A stretch of 64,000 nucleotides of DNA from Haloglomus halophilum (GCF_024298885.1 NZ_CP101166.1:2479149-2543148), one strand, 5' to 3'. Positions 1 through 7,999 are shown, counted from the stretch's first letter. A program made the numbers and translations. The notes: a model not told the origin generated them from the letters alone.

Positions 1-343
1 TGACCCCGACCGAGACGGCGCTCCAGACGAGCCGGGTGGTGTCGGGCTCGAACAGCGCCACGAACGGGTAGAACAGCAGCACCGAGAACGGCGGGTACAG
101 GTAGCTGCCGTGGAAGCCACCGTTCTCGTTCCGGACGTAGAGCGGCTCGCCGGCCTGCCAGCGGTTGACGGCGTTGCCGTAGGCGCCGAAGTCCCAGAAC
201 CGGAACTGCGGGGCGATCTCGATGCCGCGGAGCCACCAGTCGACGGCGGGCCACGCCAGCAGTATCGCGAGCGTGGTGACGGCGAGGGCCGTCCAGCGCG
301 GCCGTTCCCGGCGGCAGCGCTGGAGGGCCTGGAGGGCGGACAT
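1..343 (-). CDS. GT87-type membrane glycosyltransferase, N-terminal part (runs off the window)
   Basis: The first 114 codons of a gene read leftward and cut by the window edge. After a short N-terminus there is a membrane segment at about residues 18-36, then a segment rich in Trp, Tyr and Phe with the sequence FWDFGAYGNAV and later YLYPPFSVLLFYPF. An Asp/Tyr pair of this kind after the first membrane helix is typical of GT87/DUF2029 mannosyltransferase-like proteins, multi-pass enzymes that use lipid-linked sugars outside the membrane. That family assignment is inference from the N-terminus only; the catalytic remainder is not visible. The ATG at 341-343 is the first good start. Confidence 0.6.
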   Translation of the reverse strand, partial: MSALQALQRCRRERPRWTALAVTTLAILLAWPAVDWWLRGIEIAPQFRFWDFGAYGNAVNRWQAGEPLYVRNENGGFHGSYLYPPFSVLLFYPFVALFEPDTTRLVWSAVSVGV

Positions 344-445
344 GCGCGAGGGGTGGGGGTATCTCGGCATATGTCTTGGGTCATCGGCCGGGGGTGCCAT
401 CACGCGTCGCGGCACCCTTATATTCGCGTCCGGCGTCCCGATATC

Positions 446-940
446 ATGGACTCCCGTATCGCCGTCCTCCTCGCCGGCCTCGTCGTCGGCGCCGTCGCCG
501 GCGGCCTCGCCGTCGCGGCGACCCAGTCGCCACAGTCCGGCGTCAGTGTCCCCTCGATGGGGACGACCGCCGCGACCGGCTGTCTCTCCGGTGACGAACC
601 TCGCGCGTGGGTCGGTCAGACCAGCGTCGATGCGGGCGAGTACCGCGCCGTCTACCTCCAGAACTACTCGTTCACCCACGACACGCCCAACCTGGCCGTC
701 CGCGGCGATCTCACCGAGGCCAGCGACGGCCGGTGGGAACTCGCGCTGACGACCGAGGCCGAGACGCCGACGAAGGAGGTTCCCGACGACTGCCAGCCCC
801 GGACCACAGTGAGTGCCTCGGCCGCGCTCCCGCCGGAGTTCGAGACGCTTACGGTCACGCTCGACGGTGACGAGATTGTCGTGATCGAGCACTCCGGGAA
901 GCAGCCGGCGTTCCGCTACCTGAACGAGTCGAGCAGGTAG
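446..940 (+). CDS. Hypothetical membrane-anchored or secreted protein
   Basis: Encodes 164 residues. Residues 5-26 form a single Ala/Val/Gly-rich hydrophobic segment, read as a signal peptide or N-terminal anchor, followed by a polar, acidic domain. Two Cys (in the sequences TGCLSGDE and DDCQPRT) might form a disulfide outside the cell. I recognise no family. An upstream in-frame extension to position 110 exists but runs antisense through the neighbouring glycosyltransferase gene, so the ATG at 446 is preferred. It is convergent with msrA, with only 15 bases between the ends. Confidence 0.6.
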   Translation: MDSRIAVLLAGLVVGAVAGGLAVAATQSPQSGVSVPSMGTTAATGCLSGDEPRAWVGQTSVDAGEYRAVYLQNYSFTHDTPNLAVRGDLTEASDGRWELALTTEAETPTKEVPDDCQPRTTVSASAALPPEFETLTVTLDGDEIVVIEHSGKQPAFRYLNESSR

Positions 941-955
941 GGCATCGAAGGGGAA

Positions 956-1549
956 CTACCGGAACAGCCGCCGCACGCGGTCGGCCAGCGACTCGCCCGA
1001 CGCTGCCGGAACGCCGCCGTCCGCGCGGACCTTCGCCGAGAACTTCTCGCGGACCTTCTCGACCTTCGGCCGGACCTGCGCGGCGCAGTAGGGCTGGTTC
1101 GGGTTCTTCTCGAAGTAGTCCTGATGTTTCTCCTCGGCACGATACCACTCGCCCAGCGGCTCGACCTCCGTGACGATGCCCTCGTAGACGCCCTCGGCTT
1201 CCAGCGCCTCGATGAACCCCTCGACGAGTTCCTGCTGGTCCTCGTCGTGGTAGTAGACGGCCGAGCGGTACTGCGAGCCCACGTCCGGGCCCTGTCGGTC
1301 CTCCGTCGTCGGGTCGTGGATGGAGAAGAACACCTCCAGCAGCTCCTCGTAGGTGATGACGGAGGGGTCGTACTCGACCTGCACGGCCTCGGCGTGGCCC
1401 GTGCTGCCCGAGCAGACCTCGCGGTAGCTGGGGTCGTCGGTGTGGCCGCCGGTGTAGCCCGACTCGGCGGCGTGGACGCCGTCGAGTTCCTTCATCGCCG
1501 CCTCGATGCACCAGAAGCATCCGCCCGCGAACGTCGCCGTCTCGGTCAT
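956..1549 (-). CDS. msrA: Peptide-methionine (S)-S-oxide reductase MsrA
   Basis: Encodes 197 residues. The N-terminus carries the MsrA signature GCFWCIEA (residues 8-15), whose first Cys is the catalytic nucleophile that reduces methionine-S-sulfoxide in proteins. Family motifs such as SGYTGG, GSTGHAEAV and the Tyr/Asp-rich region around YRSAVYYHDEDQ follow. The length matches the family. A longer in-frame extension to 2053 runs through repeat sequence and is rejected. The ATG at 1547-1549 lies about 26 bases from a TATA-like element (cttatg on the minus strand near 1575), so the transcript is probably leaderless. It functions in cytoplasmic repair of oxidised proteins. Confidence 0.95.
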   Translation of the reverse strand: MTETATFAGGCFWCIEAAMKELDGVHAAESGYTGGHTDDPSYREVCSGSTGHAEAVQVEYDPSVITYEELLEVFFSIHDPTTEDRQGPDVGSQYRSAVYYHDEDQQELVEGFIEALEAEGVYEGIVTEVEPLGEWYRAEEKHQDYFEKNPNQPYCAAQVRPKVEKVREKFSAKVRADGGVPAASGESLADRVRRLFR

Positions 1550-1624
1550 GATCGTACTTGGTGTCGGAGGGGCATAAGGGTCCGCTCGGTGGGTGGGACG
1601 GGGGCTAAAACGGCTCCCGTACTG

Positions 1625-1870
1625 ACGGAGTCCCCTACGAAGCCCTCGCGCGCGCTCTCTCTCGGTGATTCCTCCCCTGGCGACTCCGAGGCCGACAGGA
1701 ACGCCTGCGAAGCCCTCGCGCTCTCGACTTCCGTCAGAGCAAGCTCTGACGACTTCTCGCTCGCTTCGCTCGCGAGAACGTCCGGGGCTCGCTGCGGTCC
1801 TCGGTCGATTTCGCTCCCTGCGGTCCTTGCGTCGCCCGGGCTGGGTCGAGAGCGCTCGCTCTTCGTAGGT
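1625..1870. repeat. GC-rich non-coding dispersed repeat with hairpins
   Basis: The 494 bases between msrA and the deaminase hold no gene. Bases 1634-1653 and 1704-1720 are two copies of a motif cct(a/g)cgaagccctcgcg; a mirrored tcttcgtagg ends the block near 1860. The same motif begins the repeat at 44794. Inside are two clean hairpins: 1733-1750 (8-bp stem, AA loop) and 1754-1778 (7-bp stem TTCTCGC/GCGAGAA, whose loop reads GAGCGAAGCGA on the minus strand). Reading frames through the block give basic, Ser/Arg-rich sequence unlike haloarchaeal proteins, so it is treated as non-coding. Confidence 0.6.
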
Positions 1871-1956
1871 GTCTCGGTGGTGGCTGTCGAGTCGGTCGAG
1901 TGCTTGTATCTGATTATTGTCTTTCTTATGGGGGATGTGCTGGCTATAGTTCCACA

Positions 1957-1980
1957 ATATTTGGAATATATATCCAATAT
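1957..1980 (+). promoter_or_regulatory. AT-rich inverted repeat, candidate operator of the deaminase gene
   Basis: ATATTTGGA and TCCAATAT form an interrupted palindrome centred on AT-rich sequence, 18 bases upstream of the TATA box of the deaminase gene. Its position is suitable for a regulator binding just upstream of the basal promoter. The assignment as operator is inference. Confidence 0.4.
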
Positions 1981-1997
1981 CTGTGATAGTCTGGGAG

Positions 1998-2005
1998 TTT
2001 ATATC
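1998..2005 (+). promoter_or_regulatory. TATA box of the deaminase gene
   Basis: The sequence tttatatc fits the haloarchaeal TATA box and lies 46 bases before the ATG at 2044, which predicts a 5' leader of about 18-20 bases. Confidence 0.55.
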
Positions 2006-2043
2006 CGTCACCTTCAGGCAGTCCACCCGAGAACGCCACGCGT

Positions 2044-3381
2044 ATGACCACACCAGAGGCGGGGACCTACCGTATCGCCGGCGGGCACGTCCTCCGGCCC
2101 GATATGAGCGTCGAGCGGGCGGATGTCGTCGTCGACCGCGAGGCCGGCCTCATCGAGGCCATCGGCAACCCATCCGAGGACGACCTGCCCGACGCAGACG
2201 CCACCCTCGACGCCGAGGACTGTCTCGTCATGCCGGGGCTCGTCAACGCCCACACACACGTCGCGATGACGCTGCTCCGGGGCTACGCCGACGACAAGCC
2301 CCTCGACGCCTGGCTGCAGGAGGACATCTGGCCCGTCGAGGGCGTCCTCGAACCGGCTGACGTGCGCGCTGGGGCGCGACTCGGCGTCCTGGAGATGATA
2401 CAGTCCGGAACCACGGCGTTCGCGGACATGTACTTCCACGTCGGGCAGGTCGCCGACGTGGTCGCGGAGGCGGGCCTGCGCGCCCGGCTGGGCCACGGCG
2501 TCGTCACCGTCGGGAAGGACGACGAGGCGGCGCGTGCGGATTTCCAGGAATCGCTGGACGTGGCGCGGGACCTCGACGGTGCCGCGGACGGGCGCGTCCG
2601 GACGGCCGTGATGCCGCACTCGCTGACCACGGTCGACGCCGACCTGCTCGCGGAGTACGTCGCCGAGGCGCGCGAGGCGGGCGTCCCGGTCCACCTCCAC
2701 GCCAACGAGACGCGCGACGAGGTCGAACCCATCGTCGAGGCGCACGACCAGCGGCCGCTGGCGTACGCGCGCGAGCACGGCCTGCTCGACGGCGACGCGG
2801 GTGATTTCCTCGCGCACGGTGTCCACCTCGACGAGAGCGAGGTCGACCTTCTCGCGGAGACCGGCACGGGCGTGGTCCACTGCCCCGCCTCGAACATGAA
2901 ACTCGCGAGCGGGATGGCGCCCGTCCAGGACCTGCTGGACGCGGGCGTCCCGCTCGCGCTGGGTACCGACGGCGCGGCCTCGAACAACGACCTCTCGATG
3001 TTCGACGAGCTGCGCGACGCCGCGATGCTGGGCAAGCTCGCGGCCGACGACGCCAGCGCGGTGCCCGCCGAGGCCGCCGTCGAGATGGCCACCGCGGGCG
3101 GCGCGGACGTGCTGGGGCTCCCCGGCGGCCGGGTCGAACCGGGTGCGGCGGCCGACCTCGCGGTCGTCGATCTCGACGCGGCCCATCTCACGCCCCGCCA
3201 CGACCTCGTGAGCCACCTCTCGTACGCGGCGAGCGCGAGCGACGTGTGCCACACCGTCTGCGACGGGCGCGTGCTGATGCGTGACCGCGAGGTGCTGACA
3301 CTGGATGCCGACGCGACGAAGCGGGAGGCCGAGCGCCGGGCTCGGGAGGCGGTCGAGCGGGCCACCGGAGATGGCGATTGA
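2044..3381 (+). CDS. mtaD: Amidohydrolase: S-adenosylhomocysteine / methylthioadenosine deaminase
   Basis: Encodes 445 residues of the metal-dependent amidohydrolase superfamily (TatD/ATZ-TRZ type). Visible metal or catalytic sites: NAHTHVAM with H70 and H72, HLHANE with H217/H219, AHGVHL around H258, and GTDGAASNND with D309. Family members deaminate SAH to S-inosylhomocysteine, or 5'-methylthioadenosine and 5'-deoxyadenosine to the inosine forms; characterised relatives include TM0936 of Thermotoga and DadD (MJ1541) of Methanocaldococcus. The closeness of an AhcY-like gene at 4314 suggests a role in SAH recycling. Substrate range cannot be read from the sequence. The start is supported by the TATA box at 1998. 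Confidence 0.88.
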   Translation: MTTPEAGTYRIAGGHVLRPDMSVERADVVVDREAGLIEAIGNPSEDDLPDADATLDAEDCLVMPGLVNAHTHVAMTLLRGYADDKPLDAWLQEDIWPVEGVLEPADVRAGARLGVLEMIQSGTTAFADMYFHVGQVADVVAEAGLRARLGHGVVTVGKDDEAARADFQESLDVARDLDGAADGRVRTAVMPHSLTTVDADLLAEYVAEAREAGVPVHLHANETRDEVEPIVEAHDQRPLAYAREHGLLDGDAGDFLAHGVHLDESEVDLLAETGTGVVHCPASNMKLASGMAPVQDLLDAGVPLALGTDGAASNNDLSMFDELRDAAMLGKLAADDASAVPAEAAVEMATAGGADVLGLPGGRVEPGAAADLAVVDLDAAHLTPRHDLVSHLSYAASASDVCHTVCDGRVLMRDREVLTLDADATKREAERRAREAVERATGDGD

Positions 3382-3534
3382 GGCGGTCCTTACCGCGGTG
3401 ATATCAGTGCCTCAGATATGTTCTTGAACGGTAATACGCTCTCTGAGGTGTTCCCTGGTGTCGTGTTGAACGGCCTGAACGGAACGAACGTCAGGCCCGG
3501 TTTATGTGATGGTAGGGCATCCGTACGAGGTGAG

Positions 3535-4215
3535 ATGACCCGTACCCAACACAAGCTGTTCGCGGTGGCCATGGTGATGGTGATGGTCCTGACGACCTTC
3601 GCCCCCGCCGTCGGCGCCGCGACCGCGGCCGTTCAGGATGGTGGCAACGACGAAGCCGGCAACGAGGAACTGGAGGACGAAGCCGGTAACGAGGAGCTGG
3701 ACGATGACGACGGTGAGGCAGGGAACGAGGAGTCAGAGGACGACGGCGACGCGTTCGGTCAGAACGTCTCCTCGTTCGTCAACGACCTCGTCGGTCAGAA
3801 CAGCACGAACAGCACGACGCCGGTCGGCCTGCAGATCGCCGAGTTCGTGACGGCCAACAACCCGGGACAGGGTAACGGCCCGCCGGCGTTCGTCTTCGGT
3901 GCGGGTAACGAGGATGCCGACCGCGGCCCGCCGGCCTTCGCGGGCGCAGGTAACGAGGATTCCGACCGTGGTCCGGACGGGGAGCGCGGCCCGCCGGAGG
4001 ACAAGGGTCCGGACGGCGAGCCGGGTCCGCCGGGAGACAAGGGTCCGGGCGCTGACGACGCCGATGCGGAGGAGACCGAGGACTCCGAGACCGAGACGGA
4101 GACCAGCGACGACTCCGAGACGGAGACGACCGACGACGGAGACGATAGCGGCGGCGACGATGCCGACGGCGGTCCGGGCAACAGTGGCGGCAACGGGAAC
4201 GGTCCCGACCGGTAG
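3535..4215 (+). CDS. Secreted, acidic, collagen-like low-complexity protein
   Basis: Encodes 226 residues. A signal peptide is clear (residues 7-28, ending VGAAT). The mature part contains three EAGNEE repeats (about 40-67), two AGNED-type units (123-142), then about nine Gly-X-Y triplets at 146-172 (GPD GER GPP, GPD GEP GPP GDK and so on; one triplet breaks the register), and a Glu/Asp/Thr-rich tail. No catalytic motif is visible. It is probably an exported surface or matrix protein. The ATG at 3535 sits 34 bases after a TATA-like tttatgtg at 3501; the in-frame extension to 3418 would precede that promoter. No family recognised. Confidence 0.65.
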   Translation: MTRTQHKLFAVAMVMVMVLTTFAPAVGAATAAVQDGGNDEAGNEELEDEAGNEELDDDDGEAGNEESEDDGDAFGQNVSSFVNDLVGQNSTNSTTPVGLQIAEFVTANNPGQGNGPPAFVFGAGNEDADRGPPAFAGAGNEDSDRGPDGERGPPEDKGPDGEPGPPGDKGPGADDADAEETEDSETETETSDDSETETTDDGDDSGGDDADGGPGNSGGNGNGPDR

Positions 4216-4313
4216 ACGCTGGCGGCGGTCCGTCTCTCTGTTTTCGACCCGCCAGCGGCAGCACTGCGTGGGGGTTCGGTAGCGTTTTCCGGCCGCTTCC
4301 CGTCCGCTCGGGC

Positions 4314-5591
4314 ATGACCGAGTCCATCACCGCACGGGTCGAAGACCCCGACGCGGCCAGGGAATCCGGCCGACAGAAGATGGCGTGGGCGCGCCAGCAC
4401 ATGCCCATCCTCGAGTCGCTCCGCGAGGAGTTCCGCGACGAGCAGCCCCTCGACGGCGAGGTCGTGGGGATGGCGATGCACGTCGAGGCGAAGACCGCGG
4501 TCCTGACCGAGACGCTGGCCGAGGCCGGCGCCGAGGTCGCCATCACGGGCTGCAACCCGCTCTCGACCCACGACGACGTGAGCGTCGCGCTCGACGCGCA
4601 CGAGTCCATCACCTCCTATGCCGAGCGTGGCGTCGATGACGAGGCCTACTACGAGGCGATGGAGGCCGTCATCGGCCACGAGCCGACGGTCACCGTCGAC
4701 GACGGTGGGGACCTCGTCTTCCGCATCCACGAGGAGCACCCGCACCTCATCGAGAGCATCGTCGGCGGCTGCGAGGAGACGACCACCGGCGTCCACCGGC
4801 TCCGCGCGATGGCCGAGGACGGCGCGCTCGACTACCCGATGTTCGCCGTCAATGACACGCCGATGAAGCGGCTGTTCGACAACGTCCACGGCACCGGCGA
4901 GGCCTCCCTCTCGAACATCTCGATGACGACGAACCTCTCCTTCGCCGGGAAGACGGTCGTCGTCGCGGGCTACGGCTACTGCGGTCGCGGTGTCGCGAAG
5001 AAGGCCGCCGGACAGAACGCCCACGTCGTTGTCACGGAGGTCGACCCCCGGCGGGCGCTCGAAGCGCACATGGAGGGCTACGAGGTCCTGCCGATGACCG
5101 AGGCCGCCGCCGAGGGCGACATCTTCGTCACGACCACGGGCAACCGCGATGTCATCACCCGCGAGGAGTTCCAGGAGATGCAGGACGGCGTCGTGCTCGC
5201 CAACGCCGGCCACTTCGACGTGGAGATCAACCTCGACCAGCTCGACGACATGGCCGACTCGCACGAGGAGGTCCGTGATGGTGTCGAGGCCTACGAACTC
5301 CCCGACGGGCGGCGTATCAACGTTCTCGCCGAAGGCCGACTCGTCAACCTGGCCTCCCCCATCGCGATGGGGCATCCGGTCGAGGTGATGGACCAGTCGT
5401 TCGGCGTGCAGGCGGTCGCCGTGCGCGAACTCGTGGAGAACCCCGACGACTACGGCGCGGGCGTCCACGAGGTGCCCGACGACCTCGACCGCGAGGTCGC
5501 CGAGGTGAAACTCGACGCCGAGGGTATCGACATCGACGCGCTGAGCGCCGACCAGGAGGAGTACATGGGCTCCTGGGACCACGGAACCTGA
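4314..5591 (+). CDS. ahcY: AhcY-family hydrolase (S-adenosyl- or S-inosyl-homocysteine hydrolase)
   Basis: Encodes 425 residues of the NAD-dependent adenosylhomocysteinase family. Seen: H56, EETTTG (155-160), catalytic pair K185/D189 in NDTPMKRLFDN, and the NAD-binding loop GYGYCGRG (219-226). The product is homocysteine plus a nucleoside, cytoplasmic, recycling SAM methylation by-product. The first base-binding segment reads H-V-E-A-K-T-A where animal and most bacterial enzymes read H-M-T-x-(E/Q)-T-A; those Thr and Glu/Gln residues contact the adenine amino group. This Glu/Lys replacement plus the nearby deaminase gene suggests the true substrate may be S-inosylhomocysteine, as shown for a methanogen enzyme. 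That part is inference. Confidence 0.92.
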   Translation: MTESITARVEDPDAARESGRQKMAWARQHMPILESLREEFRDEQPLDGEVVGMAMHVEAKTAVLTETLAEAGAEVAITGCNPLSTHDDVSVALDAHESITSYAERGVDDEAYYEAMEAVIGHEPTVTVDDGGDLVFRIHEEHPHLIESIVGGCEETTTGVHRLRAMAEDGALDYPMFAVNDTPMKRLFDNVHGTGEASLSNISMTTNLSFAGKTVVVAGYGYCGRGVAKKAAGQNAHVVVTEVDPRRALEAHMEGYEVLPMTEAAAEGDIFVTTTGNRDVITREEFQEMQDGVVLANAGHFDVEINLDQLDDMADSHEEVRDGVEAYELPDGRRINVLAEGRLVNLASPIAMGHPVEVMDQSFGVQAVAVRELVENPDDYGAGVHEVPDDLDREVAEVKLDAEGIDIDALSADQEEYMGSWDHGT

Positions 5592-5655
5592 GGCTGGCTG
5601 GTCGACCGTTTCGCTGGGTAACGCGGGTGGTTTCACTTCCGGTTTCCGGCGTTTC

Positions 5656-5682
5656 TTTAAACCCCATCCGGGAGAATCCCGG
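5656..5682 (+). promoter_or_regulatory. TATA box and perfect palindrome in front of the DUF5790 gene
   Basis: tttaaa at 5656-5661 lies 30 bases from the ATG at 5686, predicting an almost leaderless transcript. Between them, CCGGGA-GAA-TCCCGG (5668-5682) is a perfect 6-bp inverted repeat that would cover the transcription start. It could be an operator or a hairpin next to the start codon. Confidence 0.5.
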
Positions 5683-5685
5683 CAC

Positions 5686-6165
5686 ATGAGTCAGTCCACC
5701 TTCGACGACGACGAGCTGTTCGACGAGGCCACGATGGAGATGCGCGAGGAGGTCGAGGCCGCCCTGCAGGAGGCCCGCGCCGCACTCCCGGAGCCGGACA
5801 GCATCTGGGACGTGGAGGCCGACAACACGCTGGGCGTGCTGAACGCGCTGAAGGGCGCACTCGACCTCGGTGACGCCGAGGAGCACCTCCGCGAGGCAAA
5901 GAAGCAGTTCGTCCTCGGCCAGCGCGCCGACGCGTTCGAGGACGCCGACGACCTCGAAGACGAGATCGGCGAGCTGGAGGAGCTGTTCGGCGACATCGAG
6001 ACCGCCCACGAGGAGGTCTCCGACCTTGCCTCCACGATTCCCGGCGTCCGTTCGGCACTGGAGGACGCCCACGAGGCCGCCGAGGCCGACCAAGAGGAAG
6101 AGGAGGAAGAGGAAGAAGAGGAGGAAGAGGAGGAAGAGGAAGAAGAGGAGGAAGAGGAGGAGTGA
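5686..6165 (+). CDS. DUF5790 family protein with poly-glutamate tail
   Basis: Encodes 159 residues, mostly predicted alpha-helix, with no membrane segment or enzyme motif. The N-terminal pattern DDDELFDEA followed by IWDVEADNTLGVLNALK matches my memory of the haloarchaeal DUF5790 family, whose function is unknown. The C-terminus is 23 consecutive glutamates encoded by mixed GAG/GAA codons (6094-6162), which makes a purine-only DNA strand about 70 bases long. The tail would be a disordered, extremely acidic segment. Its length may vary between strains by slippage. The gene has its own promoter. Confidence 0.75.
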   Translation: MSQSTFDDDELFDEATMEMREEVEAALQEARAALPEPDSIWDVEADNTLGVLNALKGALDLGDAEEHLREAKKQFVLGQRADAFEDADDLEDEIGELEELFGDIETAHEEVSDLASTIPGVRSALEDAHEAAEADQEEEEEEEEEEEEEEEEEEEEEEE

Positions 6166-6287
6166 CCGCACGGCCACCGCTGGTGCTCGCCCGGGAGTAT
6201 TCGGTGGAACCGTAAGGGATAATCGGGGGACGGCAGTCGGGTTCGGTTGTGTCGAAGCAGAACACGACCGACCCGGGGGGGTCATCG

Positions 6288-7172
6288 ATGCACCCGTCGA
6301 GTGTCACTCGGCGTCGCATGTTGACCGCGCTCGGAGCAGCCTCGATGCCGCTCGCTGCGGGGTGCTCCGGCCTCCTGGGTGACGGGACCACCGAGACCCC
6401 GACCGACACGGACAGTCCGACGAACACTCCTACCGAGACCGAGACCGATACGATGACCGAAACCCCACAGCCCGAGTCCATCGACCCGCGGTTCGGCTAC
6501 ACCGGGACGACCGACGCCGAACCACCCGCCGAGCCCGACCACACCGTCGACCTGCTCATCCGCGAGCGCGAGAACGCCCCCATCCCGGAGTTCTACTTCG
6601 AGCCGACGGGGCTGTACGTCGAACCCGGCGACACCGTCCGGTTCAACCTCGCGACGCCGCATCACAACGTCAACGCCTACCACCCGGCCTTCGGCTACAC
6701 CCAGCGCGTCCCAGACGAGGTGCCGCCGTTCTCCTCGCCCATCCTCGCGATGGGTGACTACTGGCTCTACACCTTCGAGCAGGAGGGGGTCCACAACATC
6801 ATGTGCGCCCCGCACGAGCTGTTCGGGATGGTCGGGACCGTCGTCGTCGGGTCGGCCTCCGGCCCAGGTGCGAACCCGGTCGGCGAGGCGCCAGGCGGCG
6901 AGCGCGCGCGACCGCCGGAGTTCACCGCCGCGCTCGTCCTGAGCGACCCGGCGATGGATCCGGAGAACATCGTCGAGCAGGGGAGCGTCTCCTGGGACGA
7001 CCTCGCCGCCGAGAGCAAGCGGCCGCTCCTTCGCCCGGTCGAGGAGGGCGGTGGCGAGGAGACCCCGACGCCCACGCCGACGCCCTCGGGGACGCCGACC
7101 GAGACCTCGACGTCGACAGGGACCGCGACGGACACCGCCACCGCCACGTCGACCGACTCCTCGATGAACTGA
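6288..7172 (+). CDS. Tat-exported cupredoxin (plastocyanin/halocyanin-like) lipoprotein
   Basis: Encodes 294 residues. The N-terminus has a Tat motif (TRRRML) and a lipobox LAAGC with C26 as the lipidated residue, followed by a Thr/Pro/Glu linker. The cupredoxin fold spans about 85-190: His in TPHHNV (125/126), then C173, H176 and M181 in the pattern Cys-x2-His-x4-Met, the usual type 1 copper ligands. A second Thr-rich tail ends the protein. It likely carries electrons or binds copper on the outer face of the membrane. A GTG at 6249 would add 13 residues; the ATG at 6288 gives a more typical Tat leader. Confidence 0.82.
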   Translation: MHPSSVTRRRMLTALGAASMPLAAGCSGLLGDGTTETPTDTDSPTNTPTETETDTMTETPQPESIDPRFGYTGTTDAEPPAEPDHTVDLLIRERENAPIPEFYFEPTGLYVEPGDTVRFNLATPHHNVNAYHPAFGYTQRVPDEVPPFSSPILAMGDYWLYTFEQEGVHNIMCAPHELFGMVGTVVVGSASGPGANPVGEAPGGERARPPEFTAALVLSDPAMDPENIVEQGSVSWDDLAAESKRPLLRPVEEGGGEETPTPTPTPSGTPTETSTSTGTATDTATATSTDSSMN

Positions 7173-7188
7173 CCACGCGGCGACCGGC

Positions 7189-7944
7189 TCAGTCGTCGCT
7201 CCGTTCCCTCTCGCCCGTCCACTCGCGCTCCTCGATAGCCGCCAGCACCCGGACGCAGGCGTCGGCCGACGACGCGAGCAGCCGCTCGCCCTCCGCGGCC
7301 GTCGCAGGCGTGGGGTCCGCGAGGTTGCCGCTCTCGGAGAACTCGTCGAAGTCGTAGGCGAGGTTGGTGCCGTCGACGAAGACGCCGAACTCGTGGCCGG
7401 CGCCCTCGGCGGCCTCCGCGTAGCGCTCCTCGCGGACGAGGTCGGGCGCGAGGTGGAGCATCAGACTCGTCTCGGTCGGGCCGCCGTGGCCGAGTTCGAA
7501 CTCCGGCGCGACCACGTCGAACCAGGTGAACGGCACCGCGTAGCAGTCGCCGTCACGGGTCAGGCGGCCACAGACCTCCCGGAGTGCGCCCGTGTTGCCG
7601 CCGTGCCCGTTCACGACGACCACGCGGTCGAAGCCGTGATGGGCCAGCGACCGGCAGATGTCCGCCACGTACGAGCGGAAGGTATCCTCGGTCACCCAGA
7701 GCGTCCCGTCGAACGCACGGTGTTCCTCGGCGACGCCCACAGGGATGGCGGGCGCGACGACCGGCTCGTCGTCGTGCTCGGCGGCGTAGCGCTCGGCCGC
7801 CTCCTCGGCGATGGCTTCCGCGGTCATGTGGTCGACCCCGAGCGGGGCGTGGGGGCCGTGCTGCTCGGTGGAGCCGACGGGGACGAGCGCGAGGTCGGTC
7901 TCGGCGTCGCGGGCGTCCGTCCACGAGTGTTCGGCGAGGTTCAT
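7189..7944 (-). CDS. Creatininase-family amidohydrolase
   Basis: Encodes 251 residues. The family's metal-binding motifs are present: STEQHGPH near residue 25, GVDHMTAE near 36, NGHGGNTG near 111 and HGGPTETS near 150. The superfamily includes creatinine amidohydrolase and the archaeal formamide hydrolase ArfB of riboflavin and F420 synthesis (MJ0116). In haloarchaea an ArfB role is plausible, since F420 is made by these organisms, but the sequence alone does not decide. It ends 16 bases from the convergent cupredoxin gene; no operon partner. Confidence 0.85.
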   Translation of the reverse strand: MNLAEHSWTDARDAETDLALVPVGSTEQHGPHAPLGVDHMTAEAIAEEAAERYAAEHDDEPVVAPAIPVGVAEEHRAFDGTLWVTEDTFRSYVADICRSLAHHGFDRVVVVNGHGGNTGALREVCGRLTRDGDCYAVPFTWFDVVAPEFELGHGGPTETSLMLHLAPDLVREERYAEAAEGAGHEFGVFVDGTNLAYDFDEFSESGNLADPTPATAAEGERLLASSADACVRVLAAIEEREWTGERERSDD

Positions 7945-7999
7945 GCCCGGGCGTGCGTGGGGCGACGGCTAATAGGCGGGTGGTCCGGCGACCCGCCGG

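Noticed and set aside
3535..4215. Repeats in the secreted protein gene as a CRISPR-like or minisatellite array
   Set aside because: The repeats follow the codon frame and encode EAGNEE and Gly-X-Y units. There are no regular spacers.
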